Shown here: in pieces, positions 15,814-25,289 of the stretch
Layout: the number at the start of each line of letters is the position of its first letter
Numbering within the stretch: the first letter of the stretch is position 1
Origin: Alphaproteobacteria bacterium
GTDB taxonomy: Bacteria > Pseudomonadota > Alphaproteobacteria > Sphingomonadales > Sphingomonadaceae
Length of the DNA stretch: 64,000 bases
Assembly: GCA_018823325.1 (NCBI GenBank)
Contig: JAHJIJ010000021.1
Span: 1 to 64,000 of the forward strand
Direction of reading: 5' to 3'
Made by a program: the position numbers and the translations under genes
Notes under the pieces: generated by a model
The model's input: the letters and a program-made list of their open reading frames with translations, nothing else
Told to the model about the DNA's origin: nothing
Databases searched by the model: none

Positions 15814-16440
15814 TTGGCGACACCTGATGCTTTTGCTATCGATGCCGTCATGCCGATCAACGACATCATCGATGCCAGCTCGACCGCTGCGGTCATCAGT
15901 AACCCCCGGCTACCGGACAATCCTATCGTTGCCTGCAACGATGCCTTTGTTAGGCTGACCGGCTATGATCGCGACGAGATCATCGGACGGAACTGCCGCT
16001 TCCTCCGAGGGGCCGAGACGGAGGATGAGCTGAGCGAGATCCTGCGCACGGCGATCAGCAAGCGGCAGCCGGCGATGGTGGAAATCACCAACTACAAGAA
16101 GAACGGCGCAGCCTTCCGCAATGCAGTGATGATTGCCCCCATGTTCGATGACGATGGGGAGCTGGAATATTTCCTGGGCTCGCAAATGGAAGTACCGGTC
16201 GGCGCCCGGCCGGCGGCAGATGACCGCCGACGCATCGCTGCCGAGCGGATCGAAACGCTGACCGGCCGCCAACGGCAAATCCTCCTGCTGATGTCAGCGG
16301 GAAAACTGAACAAGCAGATCGCCTACGAACTTGGTCTGAGCGAGCGAACTATCAAGATGCATCGCTCGGCGCTGTTTCGCTCTCTGGGCGTGCAGACGAG
16401 TGCCGATGCGATCCGCCTGGCGGTCGAAGCCGGTTACTGA
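15814..16440 (+). CDS. LOV-HTH blue-light photoreceptor and transcription factor (EL222 type)
   Basis: The product is 208 residues. A LOV domain (about 22-135) contains the flavin-adduct motif GRNCRFLRG with Cys61, the FMN-contacting Asn in NYKKNG and RNAVMIAP, and the Gln in LGSQMEV that relays the light signal. A LuxR-type HTH follows (LTGRQRQILLLM, GKLNKQIAYELGLSERTIKM). This is the architecture and size of EL222 of Erythrobacter, which dimerises and binds DNA in blue light. The TTG at 15814 has AGGGG upstream; an ATG at 15850 is an alternative. A strong terminator follows. Confidence 0.88.
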   Translation: MATPDAFAIDAVMPINDIIDASSTAAVISNPRLPDNPIVACNDAFVRLTGYDRDEIIGRNCRFLRGAETEDELSEILRTAISKRQPAMVEITNYKKNGAAFRNAVMIAPMFDDDGELEYFLGSQMEVPVGARPAADDRRRIAAERIETLTGRQRQILLLMSAGKLNKQIAYELGLSERTIKMHRSALFRSLGVQTSADAIRLAVEAGY

Positions 16441-16532
16441 CTTCCCGAAGGGACATCTGTTTTTCGCTGCTTGTTTCGTCAAACAAGACTTGCCGTCCAT
16501 CTCCCAACCCCAGGACGGCGTTGCCCTGCAAT

Positions 16533-16563
16533 GCCGGTCGCGTATCAACGCGACCGGCTTTTT
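16533..16563 (+). terminator. Rho-independent terminator after the LOV-HTH gene
   Basis: GCCGGTCGCGT (16533-16543), loop ATCA, ACGCGACCGGC (16548-16558) and a T5 run form a textbook intrinsic terminator about 95 bp after the stop codon. It also lies just beyond the end of the convergent sodC remnant. Confidence 0.9.
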
Positions 16564-16580
16564 ATGATTAAAGATGCCGC

Positions 16581-17154
16581 TCAGGCGGTGGCCCTAAAGA
16601 CGCCGCAAGCGATCCTGCTGCCACTGTCGCCCGACGGATCGGTTTTCTGGTCGTCGGGACCTTCATGCACGACGAGAGCCGAGCCGTCGCCGTCCAGCGA
16701 GCGTTGCGCCCTCCAGCGTGTATTCCAGCGTTCCACGCCCGTCTTCACCCACGTCGAGATTGGGCATATCGCCAGCGTGCTGGCCCTGAGGATTTTCCAG
16801 ACCATGTTGCGTGTCGGCAGGGTTCCAGTGGCCGCCGGCGCTGGTGAAGTCCGGCGCGTCGCAGGTGCCGGTCATGTGGACGTGGACGCCGTGGGGACCG
16901 GATGGAAGCCCCAGCAGCGCCATGGAAATCCGCAAGGCGCCGTCCGCTTCAGTAACGGTGGCGGTGCCGGCGGCTGCGCCCTCTGCCGTTTCCAGCATGG
17001 CAACGGCGCTGCTTTCATCAGCCGTGTTGCCGGCCATCATGTTCCCGGGCATTTCTCCGGGCGGGACCGTGTTGTCCTGAGCCTGATCGGGGCTGCCGCA
17101 TCCGGCGAGGCCCAGGGCGGCAATCACGGCCACTGCATAATTCTTTCCAATCAC
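16581..17154 (-). pseudogene. sodC: Cu/Zn superoxide dismutase lipoprotein, frameshifted
   Basis: The gene starts at GTG 17154 with AGGAG upstream and encodes a lipoprotein signal (AVIAALGLAGCGS). Copper and zinc ligand motifs follow: GVHVHMTGTC, PDFTSAGGHWNP and HGLENPQGQHAGDMPNL. At about 16695-16710 the frame is lost: one frame reads GATLAGRRRLGSRRA and stops. The neighbouring frame continues correctly with LDGDGSALVVHEGPDD and DPSGDSGSRIACGV, ending at 16581. All catalytic parts are therefore present but split. The cause is either a genuine deletion near ACGCTCGCTGG or a sequencing error; a few linker residues also seem missing. Confidence 0.8.
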
Positions 17155-17243
17155 GGCAATACTCCTTTTCCGCTCCAGTTACTGTGCCAACACGAGACTT
17201 CGTCGGTTCGTTCCCGAAATCCGGGACTTCACCGACCCCCAGG

Positions 17244-18344
17244 TCAGCGGGACGCCCTGCTTGCCGCCTTGTCGGCTTCACGTCGGCGCTTCTTCTCGAG
17301 GATTGTGCGGCTTGCCGCGTCGACAACGACACTATCGGCCATGACTGCGCCGCGATGGCCGATCGGGCGATCCGGTCCGACAGTGGAATCCATCATGGTC
17401 TGCCGCTCCATCTCGCTGTTCACTTCCGCGCCGATCAGCACGGCAAAGGCCGAGAGGAACAGCCACATGAGGAAAATGACGACCGCTGCGAGCGAGCCAT
17501 AAGTTGCATTATAGTTGGTCAGATTGGCCACATAGAAGCCGAAGCCGAGCGTAATCGCGACCCACAGCAATGTGGACAGCACCGAGCCGACCGAGAGCCA
17601 GCGCCACTTCGCCGCCCGGCGGTCCGGCGCGTAGCGATAGAAGACCGCGAAGGTCAGGCTGATCAGCATGCCCGCGAGGATCCAGGTGGCGATCTGGATG
17701 AGCAGCGCCGAGCCGCTGCCGATATAGTCGGACAGCACCTTGCCCGCATAAGTGAACAGCGAGATCGCCAGCGTGCCGATGATGCCGACCAGCACCATGC
17801 CGACCGTGATCGTTGCTGCAACAGCGGTGGTGCGAAAGAAATTGCGCGTCTCATGCTCCTCATAGATGATGTTGAGCGCCGCGATCATCGCCGTGGCGGA
17901 TCGCATGGCACCGTAGATCGAGAAGCCGATCGCCAGAGCGAGGCCGAAACCCTGCGCGGTCTTGCTCGTCGTCACAATGCCAAGAAGCTGCTCTTCGAGA
18001 ATGCCGAGCACCTCGGGCGGGACGAACCCTTGCAGCAGATTGATGTTGTTCGCCACGATCTCCGGATCGCCGACCAGCCCGTAGATCAGCACGATCGAGG
18101 CGATGAGAGGGACGAAGGCCAGAAACGAGAAAAAGGCGACACCCGCCGCAAGCAGGCTGATGTTGTGAAAGCCGATCATCACATAGATGCGCTTGGCGAT
18201 CGACCACCAGGCAGCGCGCGGGAGCGCGAGCGGCGAATTTCCTTTTGCGCCGGGAATGCGCTCGGCAAGCGTATCGAGTTCATGCTCCGGGATAGGGCGA
18301 TCCTCCTCGTCGTGGGTGCCGTATGTGTCGGACGACGCGCTCAT
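17244..18344 (-). CDS. YihY/BrkB-family inner membrane protein
   Basis: This 366-residue protein has six hydrophobic segments and the family features GFHNISLLAAGVAFFSFLAF near the start and YGSLAAVVIFLMWLF in the last third. The N-terminal 45 residues and the C-terminal 55 are charged and cytoplasmic. Function in the family is unsettled; it was once misannotated as ribonuclease BN. Its ATG overlaps the stop of the upstream lipoprotein gene (ATGA), making it the last gene of a coupled operon with tamA and tamB and hinting at an envelope role. Confidence 0.85.
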   Translation of the reverse strand: MSASSDTYGTHDEEDRPIPEHELDTLAERIPGAKGNSPLALPRAAWWSIAKRIYVMIGFHNISLLAAGVAFFSFLAFVPLIASIVLIYGLVGDPEIVANNINLLQGFVPPEVLGILEEQLLGIVTTSKTAQGFGLALAIGFSIYGAMRSATAMIAALNIIYEEHETRNFFRTTAVAATITVGMVLVGIIGTLAISLFTYAGKVLSDYIGSGSALLIQIATWILAGMLISLTFAVFYRYAPDRRAAKWRWLSVGSVLSTLLWVAITLGFGFYVANLTNYNATYGSLAAVVIFLMWLFLSAFAVLIGAEVNSEMERQTMMDSTVGPDRPIGHRGAVMADSVVVDAASRTILEKKRRREADKAASRASR

Positions 18345-18559
18345 TGCTCGTCGGTCCTATTCGTCTGCAGCGCGTTCGGAGCGGGCGTGAGCCGACCTGC
18401 GGCGAACGAGGCGTTGAGCTGCTGATCGAGCTCGGCCTGCATGTTCGTCGCGAGGCTGTCGATCCGGTTCGCCTCGGCCTCGTAGCGCTCATCGAAACTC
18501 TGCCCGCGATCACAGGCCGCGAGCAGGGCAAATAACGAGACGGCGAGCACGCTGCGCAT
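18341..18559 (-). CDS. Small lipoprotein in the tam operon
   Basis: The 72-residue product has a lipoprotein signal (MRSVLAVSLFALLAAC, lipobox LLAAC) followed by an acidic helical segment (SFDERYEAEANRIDSL) and a disordered tail. The start ATG overlaps the tamB stop as TGATG, and its own stop overlaps the next gene as ATGA. Tight coupling suggests it acts with the TamA/TamB system or the BrkB protein. No known family is recognised. Confidence 0.7.
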   Translation of the reverse strand: MRSVLAVSLFALLAACDRGQSFDERYEAEANRIDSLATNMQAELDQQLNASFAAGRLTPAPNALQTNRTDEQ

Positions 18560-21500
18560 CAATAGTCCTTGCGGTAGCGCAGATTGACGCCCGTTCCGCC
18601 GAAATTGCTCACCGTGCTCAGCACGGAGAGTGCCTTGGAGAGCGCAATTTCAAGCTGCGTTGCCGTGTGGCCGCGCGCATCGGTGATGATCTCAACATAG
18701 ACATCATTGGTGATATACTGCCCCACCGCGAGAGAGGTTCCCTGACCGGTCTCTTCATCGGCGCCCAGCAGCCTGAGGCGATCGATACCACCAGCCGATT
18801 GCAGCACGCCCAGCGGATTGAGTCCGCCGGACCCGCCGCGCAGGGAATTGAGCGATGCGGCCAGCTGGATCGCCTGCATCGCGCTCAGCTCTCCCACCGA
18901 ATTGCCGAACAGGATGCGTGCCATCAGCTCGTCCTGCGGCAGGGATGGGGTGGAGGTGAAGGCGATCTGCGGGTCCTGCGCATTGCCGGTGATCGTGATG
19001 TTGATCGTCACGTCCTCGACTTCTCCGCTGGCGACGATGCGCAGTTCCGGATTGGTCATCTCCGGCCCGGTGAAGGTGATCCGTCCTTGCTGCAGCTCGA
19101 AGGAGCGCCCCGCAAAGCCCAGCGTTCCGCGCACGAGATTGACCCCGCCGGTGATCCTTGGCGCGCCGCTGGTGCCGCCCACGCGCAGATCGGCGCCCCA
19201 TTCGGATTCAAGCCCCATGCCGCTCACATAGATCTGATTGTCCGCCTGCACGCGCAGATCGAGCCGCCAGTCGGCAGGGAGGCTCTCCATCGGTTCGGGC
19301 GCGCCGGAGATGCGCTCCCGCTTGAGGGCAGGCTTGCGCCGTACACCGGTCAGCGTCGGAACTTCCGCGCTACCCTGGAAAGCGATGCGATAACGCGTTT
19401 CGGGCAGCGCGATGTTGCCGGTGATCGTCGGCGGCTGATTGGCGTTGTTGACGACTTGGATCTGCCCGGTCGCCCGCGCTTGCAGATCCTGCCCGCGGGC
19501 AAGCTGGGCATTGTTCATGTCTATGCCGAGCTGGATGGGGAAACCCTGATCGGAATTGAGCGATACAAAGCCGCTGGCGCTTACCGTGCCATCGCCAGCT
19601 TGGGCGGTCAGGCTCTCCACCTCCAGCCGGTCATTCGTGAAGCGACCGCGCAGCGCCATATTTGTGAGGCGGGTGCCGTAGGTGCTGTTTTCATAGGTCA
19701 GGTTGTTGGCGCGCGCGACGCCGGTCAGCTGCGGCGCGCTCACCCGGCCGGTGAAGTCTGCCGCCACGCCGAGCGGACCTTTGAGGCTCTGGTCGGGCAG
19801 GGCCGCAAGCGAGAACAATACGTCTGCCGGCCCGTTGTAGCGCAGCCCGCCGGAGAGCGGCGCTGCGAGCAGGCGGGTCGTCCAGCTTCCCGCGCCCGGA
19901 CCAAGCGGCTGGAGGCGGACCTGCATCCGGCCGATCGCGGCGCCGCGCCGACGGATCAGCGCGCTGGCCTCGCCGCCCTGTGGGACCAGACGACCATTGA
20001 AATTGATGTCCACCGGCTCAGAGACGGCAGCAAGGCTGGTGCGCGTGAAGCCGTCGATCTGCAGGCGGGCGTCGGCGGCAGGGAAGGCGGCCTCATTTAC
20101 CTGCGTGAAATCGAGGCTTCCGGTCGCCGTGCCGCCAAGGCCGAGGCCGGGCACAAACGGATTGGCGAGGGCCAGATTGAGGTCTTCCATCCGCGCCTGA
20201 ACCTCCATGCCGTCCCCATAATGGCCGGCGAGGTACAACTTGCCGCTGCCGACGCTAAGGCGGGCCGGCGCGAGCGTGTAGCGATTGCCAGCCGGCGTGA
20301 TGCGCAGGGCATTGTCGGTCTTCACGTCGACGCCATTGAACCGGCCATCGAGCGCGACGCGCCAGAGGTCGGCCTCCATCATGGCATTGGCGGCGAGGCG
20401 GAAGGGGTAGCGGGTGCGGCCCTCGACCAGCAACTTCGCCTGGCCCGCGCCATTGCGATAATCGAGCGTGCCGCGCGCGACCGCGAGGGTGAGATCGCCC
20501 ATGCGTGCACCGGCAAGCTGCGCATCGGCGGTGATCTGCGGCTGCTCGGTCAGCAGTGCATCCGCCTTGATGATTGCCTGCTCGATGGTCACGCCAGCCT
20601 CGCCGGGCAGGCTGGCATTGCGGGCGGTGGCGTTGACCAGCGCGCGCTGCACGCCCGCCTGCGAAGAGAGATCGACCCGGCCATTGATGCCCGATCCGTC
20701 AGCGAGCAACGCGCCCTCGAAGGGTCCGGCCTGGTTCTGGGCGAGGCGGCCGGTAAGGCCGACGCCGGCGAAGCTCGTGCCCTGCCGAACATCGATGGTC
20801 AGCGGGCCGCGCCCGGTCATGACGGCAAGGTCAACGTCGACGGGTCCGTAGTCGGAGATTGCTTCCCCGTTCACGACATAAGTGCCGTCATCGCCGCGAA
20901 TGGTCGCGACCACATTGGCAAGGCCGATGCCCATGCCGGGGCGCTCCGCGGCGACGCGAACGAGCGGCTGCGAAACGGTGCCGGTGATTTCCACACCGAG
21001 CGGGCCATATTGATCGGAACTGCCTCGCCCGGAAAAGCGCACGGCGCCGTCGGCGGCATAGCGTCCGCTGGCGCCTGTCATGCGGAACTGCGGGGCCGAG
21101 ATATTGAGGCGATCGAGACTGGCGACGCCGTTACTGTCATAGCCGACATCCGCGACGATCAGCGCATTGCCGCCAAGGAAGCTCTGCAAACCGTCATTGA
21201 GCAGGCGCGTGGAGCGGGCCGTGACGCGGCCACCGAGGCGGAAATGGCCGTTCTGGCTCGATTTGAGGTCCATGTTCGTCTGCAGGTTGAACACGCCGAC
21301 GCTTTCGACCTGATAGCCGTTGACGCGACCGTTGAGGGCTCCGGTGTAGAGCCCTTCATTGAGGTCCGCGACGATGACGGCTGTGGTGTCGATCCGGTCG
21401 GAGCGCAGGCGCATATTATCTGAAAGGATGCGGCCATTCGCGTAAGCCAGATCGCCATCGAGGCGCACATTGGTCAGCAGCCGGTTGACACCGTTGTTGA

Positions 21501-22809
21501 CCCCACTGATCCGCCGCGCACTTCCCTGTAAGGGAATGAGCCACTGTTCTTTGTCCAACGCCGCACTGCCAGAGACGGCCAGCCCTTCGATCAGCGTCGC
21601 GCCGAATCCGATCTGGCGAGCATTGATGCCGTACCGGATGTTCGGTGCGACGAAGTCACCGTTGAGCGTCGCATTCATCGCGACATCCGCGCCGCGCAGA
21701 TTTTCAGCGATCACGCTGGGGTTGAGCAAGCGGAAGGTGAGATCCAGATTTTCCATCCGGCTCGCGCCCAGATCGACCAGACCCTGTGCGCCGAAGGTGA
21801 AGTTGTCGCTCGTCACATCGCCCTTGATCCGCGCGCGCCGGTCCGCGAGCGCTGCGGTGAGATCGACCTGTGTGATCGGCTCCAGCATGTTGCGCGCCGG
21901 GCCTGTCATGAACAGACCGGGGCGCAGCGGGCCACGCAGCGTGAAGGTGCCGTCACGGGCGGTAATCGCCACATTGGCGAGGCTCTCACTGCCCATCTGG
22001 CCGGTGAGGCGGCCATCCCAAGCCTGCCAGTCACCCTTGCCACTGAGCGCCAGCGTGGTGGGTTGCTCGACGCCGGTGAAGCTGGCGAGCAGCCCTTGTG
22101 CGGGGGCGTTCAGACGCAGATCGAGAGTGAGACGGTTGTCCTCGGGTACGGCATCCAGCAGCAGCGCGAGACGGTCCCCGCCCGCAATTCCCGGTGCCGC
22201 GATGGCGCGGCCATCGGCCTTGATGCGCGCGCGGCGGTCAGCAATGTCCACCGTTCCGGTCAGCCCGAGCAGGTGCCGCTGGCCCGTCACCGGTTCATCG
22301 ATTTGGAGTCGTCCGATCTCCAGCCGGTTCACGTCGACGTCGAGGTCCGGTAGCAACGGCCCCTCGCTGGGTGGCGTCTCGCGGAATTCCGGCTGGCGAT
22401 GGAAGCGTGCCGCCGGAACGACAAGCGAGCGGATGTCGACATGATTGCGCAGATAGGCGAGCGGACGCCAGTCCATCTCGATCAGCGGGGCACTCAGGAA
22501 TACGCCTTTGGGATCGCGCACTTCCACATTGCGCAACCGCATGGCGCCGAAGATCGACCCTTCGATCCGCCCGACGCCGATCTCCATCCCATTCTCGAAG
22601 GCCAGACCCTCGATCTGGCGCGTGACGAAGGCGCGGCCGCCATCGGTATTGAGCCAGGCGTAGCCGCCAAGGATGGCGACGATCAGCAGCGCCAGGAGGG
22701 CGCCGATGCCGATGAGGATGCGGCGCGGCCAGTTGGCGCGGCGCACGACCACGGTGTCGGCCGGCGGCTCGTCGGGCGCTTCCGGCGGCGGAGGGGCAGT
22801 ATCAGCCAT
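18559..22809 (-). CDS. tamB: TamB, translocation and assembly module inner-membrane subunit
   Basis: The 1416-residue protein has a cytoplasmic proline-rich N-terminus of about 25 residues and one signal-anchor (RRILIGIGALLALLIVAIL). A long periplasmic repeat-rich beta region follows, of the AsmA/TamB type. The conserved DUF490 C-terminal domain includes GTLGFAGRSFELQQGRITF and EITITG-like repeats, ending in NLRYRKDY. TamB spans the periplasm as a beta-taco groove, partners TamA, and is implicated in phospholipid transport and outer-membrane protein assembly. The ATG shares one base with the tamA stop (TGATG). Confidence 0.93.
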   Translation of the reverse strand: MADTAPPPPEAPDEPPADTVVVRRANWPRRILIGIGALLALLIVAILGGYAWLNTDGGRAFVTRQIEGLAFENGMEIGVGRIEGSIFGAMRLRNVEVRDPKGVFLSAPLIEMDWRPLAYLRNHVDIRSLVVPAARFHRQPEFRETPPSEGPLLPDLDVDVNRLEIGRLQIDEPVTGQRHLLGLTGTVDIADRRARIKADGRAIAAPGIAGGDRLALLLDAVPEDNRLTLDLRLNAPAQGLLASFTGVEQPTTLALSGKGDWQAWDGRLTGQMGSESLANVAITARDGTFTLRGPLRPGLFMTGPARNMLEPITQVDLTAALADRRARIKGDVTSDNFTFGAQGLVDLGASRMENLDLTFRLLNPSVIAENLRGADVAMNATLNGDFVAPNIRYGINARQIGFGATLIEGLAVSGSAALDKEQWLIPLQGSARRISGVNNGVNRLLTNVRLDGDLAYANGRILSDNMRLRSDRIDTTAVIVADLNEGLYTGALNGRVNGYQVESVGVFNLQTNMDLKSSQNGHFRLGGRVTARSTRLLNDGLQSFLGGNALIVADVGYDSNGVASLDRLNISAPQFRMTGASGRYAADGAVRFSGRGSSDQYGPLGVEITGTVSQPLVRVAAERPGMGIGLANVVATIRGDDGTYVVNGEAISDYGPVDVDLAVMTGRGPLTIDVRQGTSFAGVGLTGRLAQNQAGPFEGALLADGSGINGRVDLSSQAGVQRALVNATARNASLPGEAGVTIEQAIIKADALLTEQPQITADAQLAGARMGDLTLAVARGTLDYRNGAGQAKLLVEGRTRYPFRLAANAMMEADLWRVALDGRFNGVDVKTDNALRITPAGNRYTLAPARLSVGSGKLYLAGHYGDGMEVQARMEDLNLALANPFVPGLGLGGTATGSLDFTQVNEAAFPAADARLQIDGFTRTSLAAVSEPVDINFNGRLVPQGGEASALIRRRGAAIGRMQVRLQPLGPGAGSWTTRLLAAPLSGGLRYNGPADVLFSLAALPDQSLKGPLGVAADFTGRVSAPQLTGVARANNLTYENSTYGTRLTNMALRGRFTNDRLEVESLTAQAGDGTVSASGFVSLNSDQGFPIQLGIDMNNAQLARGQDLQARATGQIQVVNNANQPPTITGNIALPETRYRIAFQGSAEVPTLTGVRRKPALKRERISGAPEPMESLPADWRLDLRVQADNQIYVSGMGLESEWGADLRVGGTSGAPRITGGVNLVRGTLGFAGRSFELQQGRITFTGPEMTNPELRIVASGEVEDVTINITITGNAQDPQIAFTSTPSLPQDELMARILFGNSVGELSAMQAIQLAASLNSLRGGSGGLNPLGVLQSAGGIDRLRLLGADEETGQGTSLAVGQYITNDVYVEIITDARGHTATQLEIALSKALSVLSTVSNFGGTGVNLRYRKDY

Positions 22810-25028
22810 CAGAATGCCTGCCCGATCGAGACGTAGACCGAGACGCGTGATTCACCGGGCTGTCGGTTGATCGGTGTCGCGACATCGAGCCGGATCGGCC
22901 CGAAATTGGTGTAGAAGCGCCCGCCGATGCCGACGCCGAAGCGCCAGTCGTTAAAGCGCGGCAGCTGACTGGTGTAGACCTGCCCCGCATCCACGAAGCC
23001 GACCACGCCATAGTCGTCGAAGCGATAGCGCACTTCCGCTGCCGCCTCGACAAGGCTTCGCCCACCAATGGGGCGCGCCTCGGGGTCCTTGGGGCCGAGT
23101 TCCTGATAGCCAAAGCCGCGTACCGAACCGCCGCCACCGGCATAGAAACGCCGCGATGGCGCGATCTGCTCGCGCGCTGCGCCGCCGATCATCCCCACCC
23201 GTGCCCGACCGGCGAGGACGATGTTGTCCGCAACCGGATAATATGCGGTGCCCTCGAATATGGCGCGTGCATAGGTCTGGGTGCCGCTGCCGAGCGAGAC
23301 TTCCGGTGACAGCCATGCGGAAAGTCGGAAGCCGCGGGTCGGATCGAGCAGCGAGTTGGAGGTGTCGAACATCACCTGCCCGGGAAGCGCGGCCAAATAA
23401 TAAGTCCGCCGGCGCAATTCGCCTGCGTTGAAATCATAGTCTTCTTCGTTGGAACCGAGCAGCTCGAACCCGAAGTTATAGGTGAGGCGCTTCTGCCAGA
23501 TCGGTGTGCTTTCATAAGCGATGCGGCCGTAGAGGCGGCCTGTATAGGCCTCGAACGCCTCGAAATTGCTGTGCCGGGCATCGATGCCCAATTCCACGCT
23601 CCGGTCGCGCCGTCCGGCGTTCGAGCGGCGAAAGCTGACGCCAAGGCCCTGCTCCAGCGTGCCGGCGGTCCCCTGCACAATCAGCGCACCTTCGGGCGGG
23701 AAGAGGTTGCGGTGCGTCCAGCTCCCTTCCACCTTGAAGCCTTCGCCGGTGCCGTTGCCGGCCTGCGCGGCCAATGTGCGGGCCGGGCCTGCCTCCTGAT
23801 TGACAACGAGCGTTGCATAGTCGGTGCCGTCGCCCGCAGCCTCGCCGCTCGGACGGGGCGTGACCGAGGCGACTGACAACAGGCCAGTGGCGATGAGCGC
23901 CTTGCGCAGATCGTCCACCATTCTGCTGTCATAGAGCTCGCCTTTGCGGAAACGAGCGATCTTCTCGATGTGATCCGGCTCGAACACCGGGTTTTTGCCC
24001 TCAACGACGATCTCGCCGAAGCTGCTTCGCGGGCCGGGTGCGATGGGGAGGGTGTAGTCCCCGGTCTCGGTTTTCGGATCGAGAAAAATGTCGCGCTGGC
24101 CGATGTCCACGAAGGGGTAGCCATTCTCCGGCAGCTTTACGGCGATGTTGGCTTCGGCGCCCAATATGCGTTCGGCGACGATTGGGTCGCCGGTGCGGGG
24201 GCGAAATGCGCCGGAGATCAGATCGTCGGGCTCGACCGGCGGCGCATCAAAGCGCACCGCGCCCAGCATGTAACGCGGGCCGGGCGTCGCTTCCAATATG
24301 ACGGTAACCGGTTCTTCACTGTCCTGCTCGGGCAGATCGAGGGTGTCGCGCACCGTGGCGTCGAAAAAGCCCTGCGAGGAAAGAATATCGACCAGAAGCT
24401 TCTGGTCTTCCTCCAGCCGGGCGTTGATCATCGCGCCATTGTCGGCCTTGCCGTCGCCGTCTTCCAACGCGGAAAGCTCGCGGAACTGGCCCAGGATCGC
24501 GCTGTCATCCACCGGTCGAACCGCGTCGTCGCCGTCCAGGGCGCTCAGGCCCTCGATCCGGTAGCTGTAGCGCACCGCCGGGGGTGGTCCTTCGTCCGCC
24601 TCCGTATATTGGCTCTCGTCAAACGCCTCGACGTCGAAGGACTCGATCGGAACAAGCGGCTGATCCAGCTCGGGGTCGAGCTCGGGCGGGGCGGGCAGTC
24701 CATCGACCGGCTCGGTGGCAGCAGCGCGATCAGTCTGCGCGGCGCGCCGGTCGGCCTCGGCTTCCCATGCCTCGACGCTCCCCATCGGCGCGTCCTCATC
24801 GATCGGCGGAATGCTCGCATCAAACTCATCGTCGGTGATGATCGGTTCGGCAGGAGCGTTTTCGTTCGCTTCGGACGCGGGCTGCTGTGACTGCGCAAAG
24901 GCGGGCTGCGTTAGTGCCGCGCTTGCCAGCAGTCCCCCCATCCATGCTGCGGTAACAGCCGATCGGCCTGCACCTCTGCTTCCTTTCCGCAGTCCTGACG
25001 ACAATGAAGGCTCCCTGGTCGCATGCAC
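22809..25028 (-). CDS. tamA: TamA, Omp85-family outer membrane assembly factor
   Basis: The 739-residue product has a signal peptide (VTAAWMGGLLASAALTQPAFAQ) and an unusually long acidic linker of about 100 residues (DDEFDASIPPIDEDAP). POTRA repeats follow (about 150-400) and then a 16-strand Omp85 barrel with the conserved GGGGSVRGFGYQELGP loop. The C-terminus ends in aromatic Phe (VYVSIGQAF), the usual outer-membrane sorting signal. The acidic linker is longer than in enterobacterial TamA, but acidic extensions are common in sphingomonads. The gene heads the tamA-tamB-lipoprotein-brkB operon. Confidence 0.92.
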   Translation of the reverse strand: MHATREPSLSSGLRKGSRGAGRSAVTAAWMGGLLASAALTQPAFAQSQQPASEANENAPAEPIITDDEFDASIPPIDEDAPMGSVEAWEAEADRRAAQTDRAAATEPVDGLPAPPELDPELDQPLVPIESFDVEAFDESQYTEADEGPPPAVRYSYRIEGLSALDGDDAVRPVDDSAILGQFRELSALEDGDGKADNGAMINARLEEDQKLLVDILSSQGFFDATVRDTLDLPEQDSEEPVTVILEATPGPRYMLGAVRFDAPPVEPDDLISGAFRPRTGDPIVAERILGAEANIAVKLPENGYPFVDIGQRDIFLDPKTETGDYTLPIAPGPRSSFGEIVVEGKNPVFEPDHIEKIARFRKGELYDSRMVDDLRKALIATGLLSVASVTPRPSGEAAGDGTDYATLVVNQEAGPARTLAAQAGNGTGEGFKVEGSWTHRNLFPPEGALIVQGTAGTLEQGLGVSFRRSNAGRRDRSVELGIDARHSNFEAFEAYTGRLYGRIAYESTPIWQKRLTYNFGFELLGSNEEDYDFNAGELRRRTYYLAALPGQVMFDTSNSLLDPTRGFRLSAWLSPEVSLGSGTQTYARAIFEGTAYYPVADNIVLAGRARVGMIGGAAREQIAPSRRFYAGGGGSVRGFGYQELGPKDPEARPIGGRSLVEAAAEVRYRFDDYGVVGFVDAGQVYTSQLPRFNDWRFGVGIGGRFYTNFGPIRLDVATPINRQPGESRVSVYVSIGQAF

Positions 25029-25289
25029 GGCGACATCCGCGAGCCGTTCGGCTCCCCGAAATTATAATGCCGCAGCATCGAGTTGGTTGCGCGCTCATGG
25101 GTGTCCGCGCAAGTCCGACAATACCAACGGGCATAGGGGGGTGAGGCGCGGCTTTCAATCCGCGGGGTTGCCGTCACGCCGCAGGTGCGCGACCCGCTGG
25201 CCGGATTTCAGCCTGCTTCTGGGTGGAATTGGAATTTAAATGATTTAAACCAATATCTTAAAGGTATAATCTTGAAACCCGTTGTTGCC

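Noticed and set aside
16471..17502. A 343-residue plus-strand frame opposite sodC and brkB
   Set aside because: Opposite-strand shadow of genes with clear family motifs; composition is not protein-like.
18667..21423. A 918-residue open frame on the plus strand
   Set aside because: It is antisense to tamB, whose protein family and motifs are clear; high GC content alone keeps the opposite strand open.
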